Shown piece by piece: positions 1 to 6,271 of a DNA stretch of 8,971 nucleotides. Source of the stretch: DASQPR01 sp035263025 (GTDB taxonomy: Bacteria; Actinomycetota; Actinomycetes; Mycobacteriales; Micromonosporaceae); the NCBI GenBank assembly GCA_035263025.1, contig DATFRR010000273.1, forward strand, positions 1 to 8,971, read 5' to 3'. Within the stretch, counting starts at the first letter, position 1. Each line of letters begins with the position of its first letter. The notes below the pieces were generated by a model that saw nothing but the letters and a program-made list of their open reading frames with translations, had not been told where the DNA came from and ran no database searches. Position numbers and translations under genes: made by a program.

Positions 1-2576
1 ACAATCGCCTCGTTCATCTGGTCGCCAGTCGAGCCGAACCCGCGAAGCGCCCGCAGATAACTCGACTCTGCTTCCGTTGTCGCCCGTTGAAGATGTTGTA
101 TCGATCCGAGGCTCATCCAGATATCGGCGGCGAGAGAGGCATCCGGATATTGCGCGGTCAAGGCGAGCGCGTCGCGCGCAGCTTCCGTCGCGTCAGCAAG
201 CCGACCCCTCGCCCGGTTCACAACACTTAGTCCACGCAGCGCGTGCGCCTGCGCGCGGCCGTCATTGATTTCTCGGGCTACCGTCAGCGCCGCACCGAAT
301 GACTCGGCCGCAGCCGAAAGTTCGTCACGAACTACATGCGCCTCCCCGAGGCTGCACAGGAGCGCTGACTCGGCTCCACGGTGCCCGGCGAGCCGCGCCG
401 CTGCTAACCCGCGCGTCGCGGTCGCAACCCAGTCGCTCAGGTTGTTGTGGGACTCGAAGAATCGCTGCAGAGCCAGACTGAGGTCCCACGTAAGGTCGTG
501 CCATTGTTGCCGCGCGGCGCCGTGCACCGCAGCGACAAGCACATCGCGCTCGGCACGGAACCACACGTTTGGATCGACGCTCAACGTCTGCGCGACCAGA
601 TCGGCGACGCCGGAGCGAACGCCGCCGGATGTCGGCCGGTCGTGAACGCGTAGACGTTGGTCCATCTGGTTGGCAAGCAAAAGGCACGCTTCGTATCCGC
701 GCGTCAACGCCGACAGACGTTCGACCTCCGAATCTATGGACTCGGACAAATCCTTTGCGTAGAGCCTGACGAGCTGATGGAAGCCAAATCGCGGAGAGCC
801 GTCCGTCGCGGTTGCGACGACGCCCAGGAGCCGTGCTGCGACTAGGCCGTCGATCTGGTCCTCTGCGTCACGAACGGGACAGTCGAGTGCGGCCGCGGCG
901 AGCCACACGCCGAAATCTGGCACGTCGAGCAAACTCAACAGTCGCAGGGCGCGCTGGCGGTCGCTTGACAGCCCTCGATAGCTGAGGTCGAAACTTGCTC
1001 GTAGCGTCGCGCCCGACACTTTCAGCTCGTCCAGTCGAGTGTCCTCAGATGCCAACCTGTCGGCCAACCACGCCACGGTGTGATGCGGCCGAGTCGTGAA
1101 GCGCGCGCCCGCGATTCTGATCGCAAGTGGCAGGCCACCGCACAGCTCGAGAATCCGGCCCACCGCAAGCGGTTCGTTGGCCACCCGTTGTTGACCCATT
1201 GTGCTGACAAGCAGGTCACGAGACTCCCGTTCGTCCATGGGCGCCAGCTCGATCACAGACCATGCGCTCATCTCGCCCAGCGACTGCCGCGAGGTAATGA
1301 CGACCGCGCAGTCCTGATTCGCCGGGATTAGCGGCGCGACCTGTTCAACGCTCGTGGCGTTGTCCAACACCACCAAGAACCGTCGGTCAGCGCAGATGGA
1401 GCGGAGTAATGCCGATCGTCCGTGCTGCGTCGGGGGCAACGAGTCGGCCGGTAGGCCGAGGCCGCCGAGCACCTCACCGGCAGCGCCAAAGGAATCGAGC
1501 GAGCCGATGCCATCGCGATGCAAGTCCAGGTAGACCTGGCCGTCCGGATACCGGTCACGGGCAAGGTGAGCTCCGTGTATGGCCAGCGTGCTTTTGCCAA
1601 CGCCCGGCATGCCGACGATCGACACGACGACTGGGCACCCCCGGCCCGTGGCGCTAAACGTCGCGAGAACGGCAGCTACCGCTTCAGTCCGGCCGACAAA
1701 GTCGGAGATGTCAGGCGGCAACTGCGAAGGCCGAGGTCGCATCGGGCTCGTGCGCATCGGGTGACGGGAGCGTCGGCCGAGATCGGCGCGCCCGGCAATC
1801 TCCTCGACAAGCTCTTTGGTTAGCGCCGCCGGCCCGGTTTGCCGCAGTACCGCCTCATGCAGTCGCCGTAGTCCAGGCCCAGGATCGATGCCAAGCTGCT
1901 CGGCGAGGCTTTCGCGGGCTCTATCGAACACACGTAACGCACCAACAGAGTCTCCCTCTGCGTAGCGCGCCAGCATGAGAACGAGATGACCGCGCTCTCG
2001 CACCGGGTCCGCGGCGACAGCGTCTTGCAGCAACTGCGTTGCGGACCATGGTCGATCCAATCGAATCAATAGCGCGGCAAGGTCTTCTACCGCCGATGCG
2101 CGGGCGTCGAGGAGCGCCGCACACTGCGCTCGCACGAACGCACCGTGCGGAACATCTTCAACAGGTTGACCGCGCCATAGCCCGAGCGCGTCAGTAAGTA
2201 CCGCCACCGCTGTCTCGTAGTCTCCAGACGCCACGGCGACGCGTGCACTGCTGCAAGCGGCATCGAAACGGTGTGCATCAATCGCGCCCGCTCGCACGGA
2301 CAGGCGGTAGCCCGAGCCGTGCCGATGGATGGCTGCACCGTCGATGGGATCGATGAGCATTCGGCGAAGATTCGATGCGTACATCCGCAGGTTATCGACG
2401 GACGATGCGGGAGGATGCTCTCCCCACAGTTCACGCAGCAACTCGTCTAGTCCGACTGCGCGGTCCCGGGCAAGCAACAATCGCGCGAGAAGCTGACGCT
2501 GCTTCGCCGGCCCGAGCCGGACCTCGATGCCGTCAATGGACGCCCGGATAGCACCGAGAACCCAAAACGTGATCAC
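1..2576 (-). CDS. AfsR/SARP-type transcriptional regulator (BTAD + NB-ARC + TPR), partial at left edge
   Basis: A large cytoplasmic DNA-binding regulator of the AfsR/SARP kind, which activates transcription of nearby or secondary-metabolite genes. About 858 residues are visible; the C-terminus lies beyond the window. Seen in order: an OmpR-like winged helix at residues ~10-95 (LDELLRELW at 43-51); a BTAD domain at ~100-245 ending in the hallmark LGIDPGPGLRRL (228-239); an NB-ARC ATPase with Walker A GMPGVGKST (322-330), Walker B FLVVLD (400-405), TSR (428-430) and GGLPLA (480-485); then helical repeats, TPR-like from ~735 on. The frame is open without a stop from 2576 to base 1. I chose GTG at 2576 because it puts the typical FWVLG strand at residue 4 and has a G-rich stretch (CGGGGGCGG) just upstream. 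An in-frame ATG at 2633 would add 19 residues that do not look like the family. NB-ARC/TPR SARPs are usually signal- or phosphorylation-controlled (family knowledge). The target is unknown; the divergent gene at 2769 is a candidate. Confidence 0.93.
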   Translation of the reverse strand, partial: MITFWVLGAIRASIDGIEVRLGPAKQRQLLARLLLARDRAVGLDELLRELWGEHPPASSVDNLRMYASNLRRMLIDPIDGAAIHRHGSGYRLSVRAGAIDAHRFDAACSSARVAVASGDYETAVAVLTDALGLWRGQPVEDVPHGAFVRAQCAALLDARASAVEDLAALLIRLDRPWSATQLLQDAVAADPVRERGHLVLMLARYAEGDSVGALRVFDRARESLAEQLGIDPGPGLRRLHEAVLRQTGPAALTKELVEEIAGRADLGRRSRHPMRTSPMRPRPSQLPPDISDFVGRTEAVAAVLATFSATGRGCPVVVSIVGMPGVGKSTLAIHGAHLARDRYPDGQVYLDLHRDGIGSLDSFGAAGEVLGGLGLPADSLPPTQHGRSALLRSICADRRFLVVLDNATSVEQVAPLIPANQDCAVVITSRQSLGEMSAWSVIELAPMDERESRDLLVSTMGQQRVANEPLAVGRILELCGGLPLAIRIAGARFTTRPHHTVAWLADRLASEDTRLDELKVSGATLRASFDLSYRGLSSDRQRALRLLSLLDVPDFGVWLAAAALDCPVRDAEDQIDGLVAARLLGVVATATDGSPRFGFHQLVRLYAKDLSESIDSEVERLSALTRGYEACLLLANQMDQRLRVHDRPTSGGVRSGVADLVAQTLSVDPNVWFRAERDVLVAAVHGAARQQWHDLTWDLSLALQRFFESHNNLSDWVATATRGLAAARLAGHRGAESALLCSLGEAHVVRDELSAAAESFGAALTVAREINDGRAQAHALRGLSVVNRARGRLADATEAARDALALTAQYPDASLAADIWMSLGSIQHLQRATTEAESSYLRALRGFGSTGDQMNEAI

Positions 2577-2768
2577 ATGCCGCCCCCGAATCGCGGCCTG
2601 CTCTGGATACCACGGCACGCACGGTCGACTCATCTGCGTCGCGATGTGGCCGACGTATGTCGCGAATATCGATCGACTATGGCTGCGGATCCTAATCTAC
2701 GACCGGCTGGGCCGTCCGGCTCGGCTGCGATAGTCGCCGATGTGCGCATGACACAAACGGGGTCAGCC
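2577..2768. promoter_or_regulatory. Divergent intergenic region between SARP gene and secreted-protein gene
   Basis: This 192-bp gap must hold promoters for both the leftward SARP gene and the rightward secreted-protein gene. It contains several TCG-initial heptamers at roughly 10-11 bp steps: TCGCGAT at 2639, CCGACGT at 2650, TCGCGAA at 2660 and TCGATCG at 2669. SARP operators are known as direct heptamer repeats at about 11-bp spacing, so this could be one, but the match is loose. I could not pick out a convincing -35/-10 pair. TAATCT at 2693-2698 is a possible -10 for the rightward gene, without a good -35. Confidence 0.4.
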
Positions 2769-3254
2769 ATGAAAACACCAAAGTGGATCGTCAAACTCTC
2801 GGCAGCGGGAGCAGCGGCAATTGTCGCGGGCATGCTTCTTGCCATGTCCCCAACTGTCGCGTCCGCCCAGCCCGCGTCACCCGCGTTGCCGGCTGCCGCG
2901 GCGTCCGAGATTGTTCATGACCGGACGCCATGTGGCCCGCCCCAGAGCCCGGCGTCCGGCACCGCTCACGCGAAGATCCGGAACTGCGTTCTCGACTGGT
3001 ACGAGGACACCACCAACGGTCTCAATGGCGTCGATCTTGATTTCCAGCTACTGGACTCGGCGACGGATGGCGTATGCGCCAGGGCGGTCGTCTCGAGCAG
3101 CGCCGGGACCCATACGTTCTCAGAGTGCAACGGCGTCTGGGTGTCCAAGTCCGTAGACATCGACGGTTACGTCGCCAGCATCAAAATCACGCTGAGCTAT
3201 GGCGGAACGTCGCCAGTTGCCAAGACCTTCGCCGACCCCTTCCCTCATTTGTAA
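2769..3254 (+). CDS. Small secreted four-cysteine protein of unknown function
   Basis: A 161-residue exported protein that I do not recognise. The N-terminus is a classic Sec signal peptide: basic MKTPKWIVK, a hydrophobic core rich in Ala/Ile/Val/Leu to about residue 29, then a likely signal-peptidase site near ASA-Q at about 34-36. The mature part (~125 residues) has an Ala/Pro linker and then a compact domain with four Cys, in the contexts TPCGPP, RNCVLD, DGVCAR and SECNGV. Four Cys outside the cell suggest two disulfides. The C-terminal half alternates polar and hydrophobic residues, as in a beta-rich fold. No catalytic motif or lipobox is visible. ATG 2769 was chosen because GGGG at 2759-2762 sits 6 nt upstream; in-frame ATG 2748 has no ribosome site and would add only 7 residues. 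It is divergent from the SARP gene, so it may be that regulator's target (inference). Confidence 0.82.
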   Translation: MKTPKWIVKLSAAGAAAIVAGMLLAMSPTVASAQPASPALPAAAASEIVHDRTPCGPPQSPASGTAHAKIRNCVLDWYEDTTNGLNGVDLDFQLLDSATDGVCARAVVSSSAGTHTFSECNGVWVSKSVDIDGYVASIKITLSYGGTSPVAKTFADPFPHL

Positions 3255-3274
3255 CGCGCCAGATTCGCTGGGCT

Positions 3275-3291
3275 CGGCCAGTCGATGGCCG
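3275..3291 (+). terminator. Hairpin after secreted-protein gene
   Basis: CGGCCA (3275-3280), a 5-nt loop and TGGCCG (3286-3291) form a perfect 6-bp stem 20 nt after the stop at 3254. CGCT (3266-3269) and AGCG (3293-3296) could add an outer stem. No T tract follows, which is common for actinobacterial terminators. Confidence 0.5.
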
Positions 3292-3304
3292 TAGCGAGCG
3301 GCGA

Positions 3305-3344
3305 GGCCGGCAGCCGTGGCCACTCCAAGCCCCGGTTGCCGGCC
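3305..3344. terminator. Long stem-loop in the convergent gap, possible bidirectional terminator
   Basis: GGCCGGCAGCC (3305-3315) pairs with GGTTGCCGGCC (3334-3344) with a single G-T wobble. One further G-C pair at 3316/3333 leaves a loop of 16 nt. It lies between the convergent secreted-protein and ICMT-like genes and could stop transcription from either side. There is no T tract on either strand. Confidence 0.45.
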
Positions 3345-3419
3345 GTTGCCGTGATTCCCGCTTGCGCCGGCCGCCGACGACCCGACCAGTGCCAACTCGC
3401 CCACACTGCGCCATCTGCT

Positions 3420-3436
3420 CGGCGCTTTCGACGCCG
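3420..3436 (-). terminator. Short hairpin downstream of the ICMT-like gene
   Basis: CGGCG (3420-3424) and CGCCG (3432-3436) form a 5-bp stem with a 7-nt loop. It starts about 30 nt beyond the stop codon of the leftward ICMT-like gene (3467). The position suits a terminator, but the stem is short and a chance match is possible in DNA this GC-rich. Confidence 0.25.
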
Positions 3437-3466
3437 TCTGGATGGAACGCTGGATCGCCCGACGGG

Positions 3467-4042
3467 CTACCAAACTCCCGGCACGAGACGAAACGTCGTG
3501 TGCTGGTAGCTGCGGTACGTGTCGCCAAGCACCCTCGTCAGCTCAGCCTCCTCAACCGCAATACGGGGTACGAGTCCGAGCGCCGGGAGCACGGCGCAGA
3601 CCGCAAGCGAGAGCCAATTGGCCGCGCCAAGACCGAATCCAAACGCGATCAGCAGGAGCCCGGTGTACGACGGGTGTCGCACCCACCGGTAGGGACCGCG
3701 GCGTACGACTGCCTGGCCCGCGTCGACCTGCACGAACGTGCTGAACGACCGGCCGAGCGTCACAACAGCCCAGATGCGCAGGGCTAAGCCGAGCCAGATC
3801 ACGACGACTCCGGTCCACGCAAACACCTGCGCAGCCGGTGCGTTCAATGCCGGCAACCATTGACGAAACAGCGTACCGACGAAGATTGATCCGCCGAGCG
3901 ACAGCGCGACGATCGCGCGTGTGCCACGGTCCCGTTCCAACTTCGCCTTCCGGCGGACGACGTCGCGGACGACCAGGCCAATCTCCAGCACGATCCAGCA
4001 CCAGAGCGAGACGAGGAGCGGAACGGTGAACACCTCGCGCAT
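3467..4042 (-). CDS. Isoprenylcysteine carboxyl methyltransferase (ICMT)/PEMT-like membrane methyltransferase
   Basis: A 191-residue integral membrane protein of the ICMT / phospholipid methyltransferase superfamily. These proteins use S-adenosylmethionine to methylate lipid-like or prenylated substrates within the membrane. Hydrophobic segments lie at about residues 5-27, 43-60, 72-97 and 126-158. The family signature is clear: GPYRWVRHPSYTG (116-128), then RIAVEEAEL (160-168) and a final Y-x-x-Y...T-x-RLVPGVW (176-191), which form the SAM and substrate site in characterised relatives. Length is normal for bacterial members. The frame stays open upstream to 4303, inside the FUSC-like gene, but ATG 4042 gives the usual N-terminus; its ribosome site is poor. 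It follows the FUSC-like gene by 118 bp on the same strand, so they may be co-transcribed. Bacteria generally lack prenyl-CaaX proteins, so the substrate is more likely a lipid or small molecule (inference). Confidence 0.87.
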   Translation of the reverse strand: MREVFTVPLLVSLWCWIVLEIGLVVRDVVRRKAKLERDRGTRAIVALSLGGSIFVGTLFRQWLPALNAPAAQVFAWTGVVVIWLGLALRIWAVVTLGRSFSTFVQVDAGQAVVRRGPYRWVRHPSYTGLLLIAFGFGLGAANWLSLAVCAVLPALGLVPRIAVEEAELTRVLGDTYRSYQHTTFRLVPGVW

Positions 4043-4077
4043 GTTGCGCAATGTAGTCCGCGATTCTTCGACGCGAC

Positions 4078-4155
4078 GGATCGGCGCAGCCGGTGGCGGG
4101 CGCCAAACACGGCACAGCCGGTGGCGGATCGGCGCAGCCGGTGGCGGCGCCAAAC
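4078..4155. repeat. Imperfect direct repeat with 48-bp period, plus a third short copy
   Basis: Copy 1 (4078-4108) and copy 2 (4126-4155) share 22 identical bases followed by CGCCAAAC, differing only by one extra G in copy 1. The core CAGCCGGTGGCGG occurs three times, at 4087-4099, 4115-4127 and 4135-4147. It fills most of the 118-bp gap between the FUSC-like stop and the ICMT-like start. Read leftward in the ICMT frame it encodes PPPAAPIR twice, because 48 is a multiple of three. Its role is unknown: a regulator-binding array, leader structure or a chance minisatellite. Confidence 0.85.
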
Positions 4156-4160
4156 GCGAT

Positions 4161-5318
4161 CTAGCCTGCCTCGGCCGGTTGTGTCGTCGGCTGGTCCGGC
4201 GCGTTCGCGCTTCGCTTCGCCAGCAGACCGCCGACGAGCATAACGGCCACCGCAATCCCCACGCCGCACAGCGTCCACAGCACCCGGTATCCGACGGCTG
4301 CATTGTTCGAGTGTCGTGGAAGGTCTAACAAGATCAGCACTCCGGCGGCAATCGCCGCGCAGTAGATCGCGTAGTTCCAGAACCGGATCGCCGCCCCGTG
4401 CATGAGGAGGACGAGCGCAACCAATTCGAGACCGTGGTCAATCGCTACCAGCTTCGAGCCGTGTTCGTTGGACGGGATCAGCAACAGAAGAGCCGCCACG
4501 CCTGCGCCGATCATCGCGCCGGCGAGCCGCTGTGCGCCGACCAGCGTCGTCTGTGTGAGGCTCGGCTTCATCGCGACCAGGGTCGCGATCGGCAACCAAT
4601 AGCCGTGCGAGAGGTCCGCTCCGAATGCAATGGCGACGGCACCGGCGATGGCGGCCGCGCGGATCACAGCGAACATGATCAGTGGTCGGGTCAACGTTCG
4701 CCCTGCGGTGTCGGCCGGCAGCTCCGCTACCAACTGCGGTCGATCCTGGCGTCCGTGGATCAGCCAGTCGACGAACGACAGCGCGATCCACAGCGCCGAC
4801 CCGCCGACCCAAGCGAGCACCTGACCCCACGTGTAGTTAGTGATGTGCGCGTGCTGATGAAAGGTGAATGCGAGCGCAAGGGCAATGACGAACCAGATGT
4901 TCAGGAGGAGCGCCGCGACGAATCTATGAATCCCGTACATGACTGCCAACCCGGCGAACAGCGTGATTGCGAAGGCCGCGAGCACCAGCCAGCCCCAGCC
5001 GGTCCCGCCGATTCCGAAGGCCAACGCGGTCAGGCCGGCGCCGGTTGCGGAAAACGCAGCGAGATGCGAGACGCGATACCGAAGGCCGCCGCCCGGATCG
5101 GCGAGGCCGGCAAATAGTGTGCCGAACACCGCGCTGACGAGATACTCCTCGTGCCCGATCGCCAAGAAGACGACCAGGGGTACCAGCATGACGTCGAAGA
5201 TCAACACACCGCGCGGCCAGTTGAGGCCCGCCGGATTGAGCTCAAACACCTTCCCGAGCCAGCTCCTGACGCTTCCCCGGTGAGCCGGCCGTCCCGCTGG
5301 TGCATGCGCAGTCGCCAT
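4161..5318 (-). CDS. FUSC-like (fusaric acid resistance family) multi-pass membrane protein
   Basis: A 385-residue inner-membrane protein with two hydrophobic halves, matching the FUSC/aromatic-acid exporter-like family. Members are linked to efflux of small aromatic compounds or are uncharacterised. Hydrophobic spans lie around residues 38-54, 59-74, 85-103, 108-129, 133-153, 165-185 (first half) and 213-233, 239-251, 261-281, 297-311, 314-331, 345-367 (second half), joined by a polar loop at ~187-212. In the second half GYWLPIATLVAMKPS (239-253) followed by GAQRLAGAMIGAGVAALLL (261-279) resembles the FUSC core, where a conserved R-x-x-G packs between helices. The ends are polar (Pro/His/Arg-rich N-terminus, Thr/Pro/Ala-rich C-terminus), as in cytoplasmic tails. 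ATG 5318 was chosen because GAAGG (complement of 5324-5328) lies 5 nt upstream; GTG 5324 overlaps that site. It leads the unit with the ICMT-like gene. Substrate cannot be told from sequence. Confidence 0.82.
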   Translation of the reverse strand: MATAHAPAGRPAHRGSVRSWLGKVFELNPAGLNWPRGVLIFDVMLVPLVVFLAIGHEEYLVSAVFGTLFAGLADPGGGLRYRVSHLAAFSATGAGLTALAFGIGGTGWGWLVLAAFAITLFAGLAVMYGIHRFVAALLLNIWFVIALALAFTFHQHAHITNYTWGQVLAWVGGSALWIALSFVDWLIHGRQDRPQLVAELPADTAGRTLTRPLIMFAVIRAAAIAGAVAIAFGADLSHGYWLPIATLVAMKPSLTQTTLVGAQRLAGAMIGAGVAALLLLIPSNEHGSKLVAIDHGLELVALVLLMHGAAIRFWNYAIYCAAIAAGVLILLDLPRHSNNAAVGYRVLWTLCGVGIAVAVMLVGGLLAKRSANAPDQPTTQPAEAG

Positions 5319-5495
5319 GGGCACCTTCGTTGTCAGTGTTCGCCGTAGCCCGCTTCGGTCGCGGGCGCTCGGTCTGTCGTGGCGCCGTCAAGGCCAAGAT
5401 GCCCGCCGAACATGCCGGCATTTTGCCTCGTACGAAGGGGTTCGCGCTCTGAAACGCTCTCGATCAGCGGGGCGAGCGACTCGCGGTGGCGTCGC

Positions 5496-5515
5496 CCGGG
5501 CCGCCAACGGCCCGG
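5496..5515. other. Perfect 8-bp GC hairpin with CCAA loop
   Basis: CCGGGCCG (5496-5503), loop CCAA and CGGCCCGG (5508-5515) form a perfect stem about 80 nt upstream of the methyltransferase start. It sits in a divergent promoter region, so it is not an obvious terminator for either neighbour. It could be a DNA-level operator or insulator; function unknown. Confidence 0.5.
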
Positions 5516-5583
5516 CCGCACGGGCCCTCCGCACAGCATCGGTTCGCCGGGCACACCGTGACCACCGCGTGCACAGCGCGCGT

Positions 5584-5589
5584 TAGGCT
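5584..5589 (+). promoter_or_regulatory. Candidate -10 element for a leaderless transcript
   Basis: TAGGCT fits the actinobacterial -10 pattern TANNNT and ends 6 nt before the GTG at 5596, so transcription would begin at or near that GTG. No Shine-Dalgarno sequence is present upstream of the GTG, as expected for a leaderless message. The -35 is weak (GTGACC at 5558 is too far). Confidence 0.45.
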
Positions 5590-5595
5590 GGCCGC

Positions 5596-6234
5596 GTGAC
5601 GCAGTCGAAGGACGCGCCGTGGCGGGACTGGCACGAGTGGTACCGGATGTACGACGATCCGCAGTCAATCACCTCACAGCGTCTTGCTCTCGTGCGCCAC
5701 TGGATCCGCGCCGCGATCGAGGCGACACCGCCGGGGCCGGTCCGAACGGTGAGTATCTGCGCCGGCGATGGCCGGGACTTGGTCGGAGCTCTCGCTGAAC
5801 ATCCTCGCCGCAGCGACGTGAAGGGACTTCTGGTCGAGATCGACCCAGCGCTAGCGGAGCGAGGCCGTGCCGCGCTCTGGCCGGGTCTTGACTACTTGGT
5901 CGCCGACGCTGCCCGAACAGACAACTACGTCGGTGCGGTGCCCGCGGACCTGGTGCTTGCGTGCGGGGTCTTCGGCAACATCAGCGACGACGACATCGCT
6001 GCGACAGTCCGTGCCATGCCCGCATTTCTGGCCACCGGCGGCTACGTGATCTGGACCCGCCACCGCGGGGAGCCCGACCTGGTCTCGACCATCGACGACT
6101 GGTTTGCCGAGGCCGGCTTCGCCCGGGTCTTCGTGTCCTCGCCAATGCATCAGTACGGTGTCGGGGTACACCGTCTCGTCACTACGCCGCAGCCGCTACC
6201 CGATGGCGAGCACCTCTTCACGTTCGTTCGGTGA
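5596..6234 (+). CDS. Class I SAM-dependent methyltransferase, substrate unknown
   Basis: A 212-residue soluble protein with a Rossmann-like methyltransferase fold. Motif I is TVSICAGDGRDLVG (51-64), with CAGDGRD in place of the usual DxGxGxG loop. An acidic end of strand 2 follows at LLVEIDP (78-84, ribose-binding E/D), then LVADAA (101-106), and the motif IV-like strand DLVLACGVFGNISDDD (118-133). Strand 5 is GGYVIWTRH (148-156). The N-terminal WRDWHEWYRMYDDP (9-22) may cap the active site. There is no membrane segment or fused domain, and the length is ordinary. GTG 5596 is chosen because a TAGGCT element lies just upstream and no ribosome site exists. It is alone in its unit, with a terminator hairpin 12 nt after the stop. 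The family includes uncharacterised small-molecule methyltransferases; nothing here names the substrate. Confidence 0.85.
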   Translation: MTQSKDAPWRDWHEWYRMYDDPQSITSQRLALVRHWIRAAIEATPPGPVRTVSICAGDGRDLVGALAEHPRRSDVKGLLVEIDPALAERGRAALWPGLDYLVADAARTDNYVGAVPADLVLACGVFGNISDDDIAATVRAMPAFLATGGYVIWTRHRGEPDLVSTIDDWFAEAGFARVFVSSPMHQYGVGVHRLVTTPQPLPDGEHLFTFVR

Positions 6235-6246
6235 CGGCGGCGCGGT

Positions 6247-6271
6247 GGCGGGATGACCTTGTCAGCCCGCC
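6247..6271 (+). terminator. Rho-independent-like hairpin after the methyltransferase gene
   Basis: GGCGGG (6247-6252) pairs with CCCGCC (6266-6271). After an A/G mismatch, TGAC (6254-6257) pairs with GTCA (6261-6264) around a CTT loop. The stem begins 12 nt after the stop at 6234. A mixed tract, not a pure T run, follows. Confidence 0.7.

Larger units (their letters stand above)
5319..5595. promoter_or_regulatory. Divergent region between FUSC-like and methyltransferase genes
   Basis: No credible gene is seen in these 277 bp; the open frames here are Arg/Ala-rich and look like GC-driven noise. The region holds two palindromes near the FUSC side, ATGCCGGCAT (5412-5421) and TCGTACGA (5428-5435), a GC-rich hairpin at 5496-5515, and a -10-like TAGGCT at 5584-5589 next to the methyltransferase start. 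No convincing -35/-10 pair was found for the leftward FUSC-like gene. Confidence 0.45.

Noticed and set aside
265..645. 126-residue plus-strand open frame and similar Arg/Ser/Pro-rich frames across 1-2500
   Set aside because: They are shadows of the leftward SARP gene, which has clear BTAD and NB-ARC motifs in a single frame open from 2576 to base 1.
2087..2434. 115-residue minus-strand open frame
   Set aside because: It is in a different frame from the SARP protein, shows no family motif and lies within the winged-helix/BTAD coding region.
2630..2845. 71-residue minus-strand open frame overlapping the secreted-protein start
   Set aside because: It is antisense to a clear signal peptide and has no ribosome site or motif.
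3074..3787. 237-residue plus-strand open frame
   Set aside because: It runs across the secreted-protein end, the hairpin-rich gap and the antisense of the ICMT-like gene. Its composition is Arg/Pro/Ala-rich with no motif.
4398..5117. 239-residue plus-strand open frame opposite the FUSC-like gene
   Set aside because: It is Arg/Gln/Glu-rich noise on the antisense strand of a clear multi-pass membrane protein.
5317..5586. 89-residue plus-strand open frame in the divergent gap
   Set aside because: It has no ribosome site and an Arg/Ala-rich composition, and it overlaps the promoter elements. It is probably non-coding.
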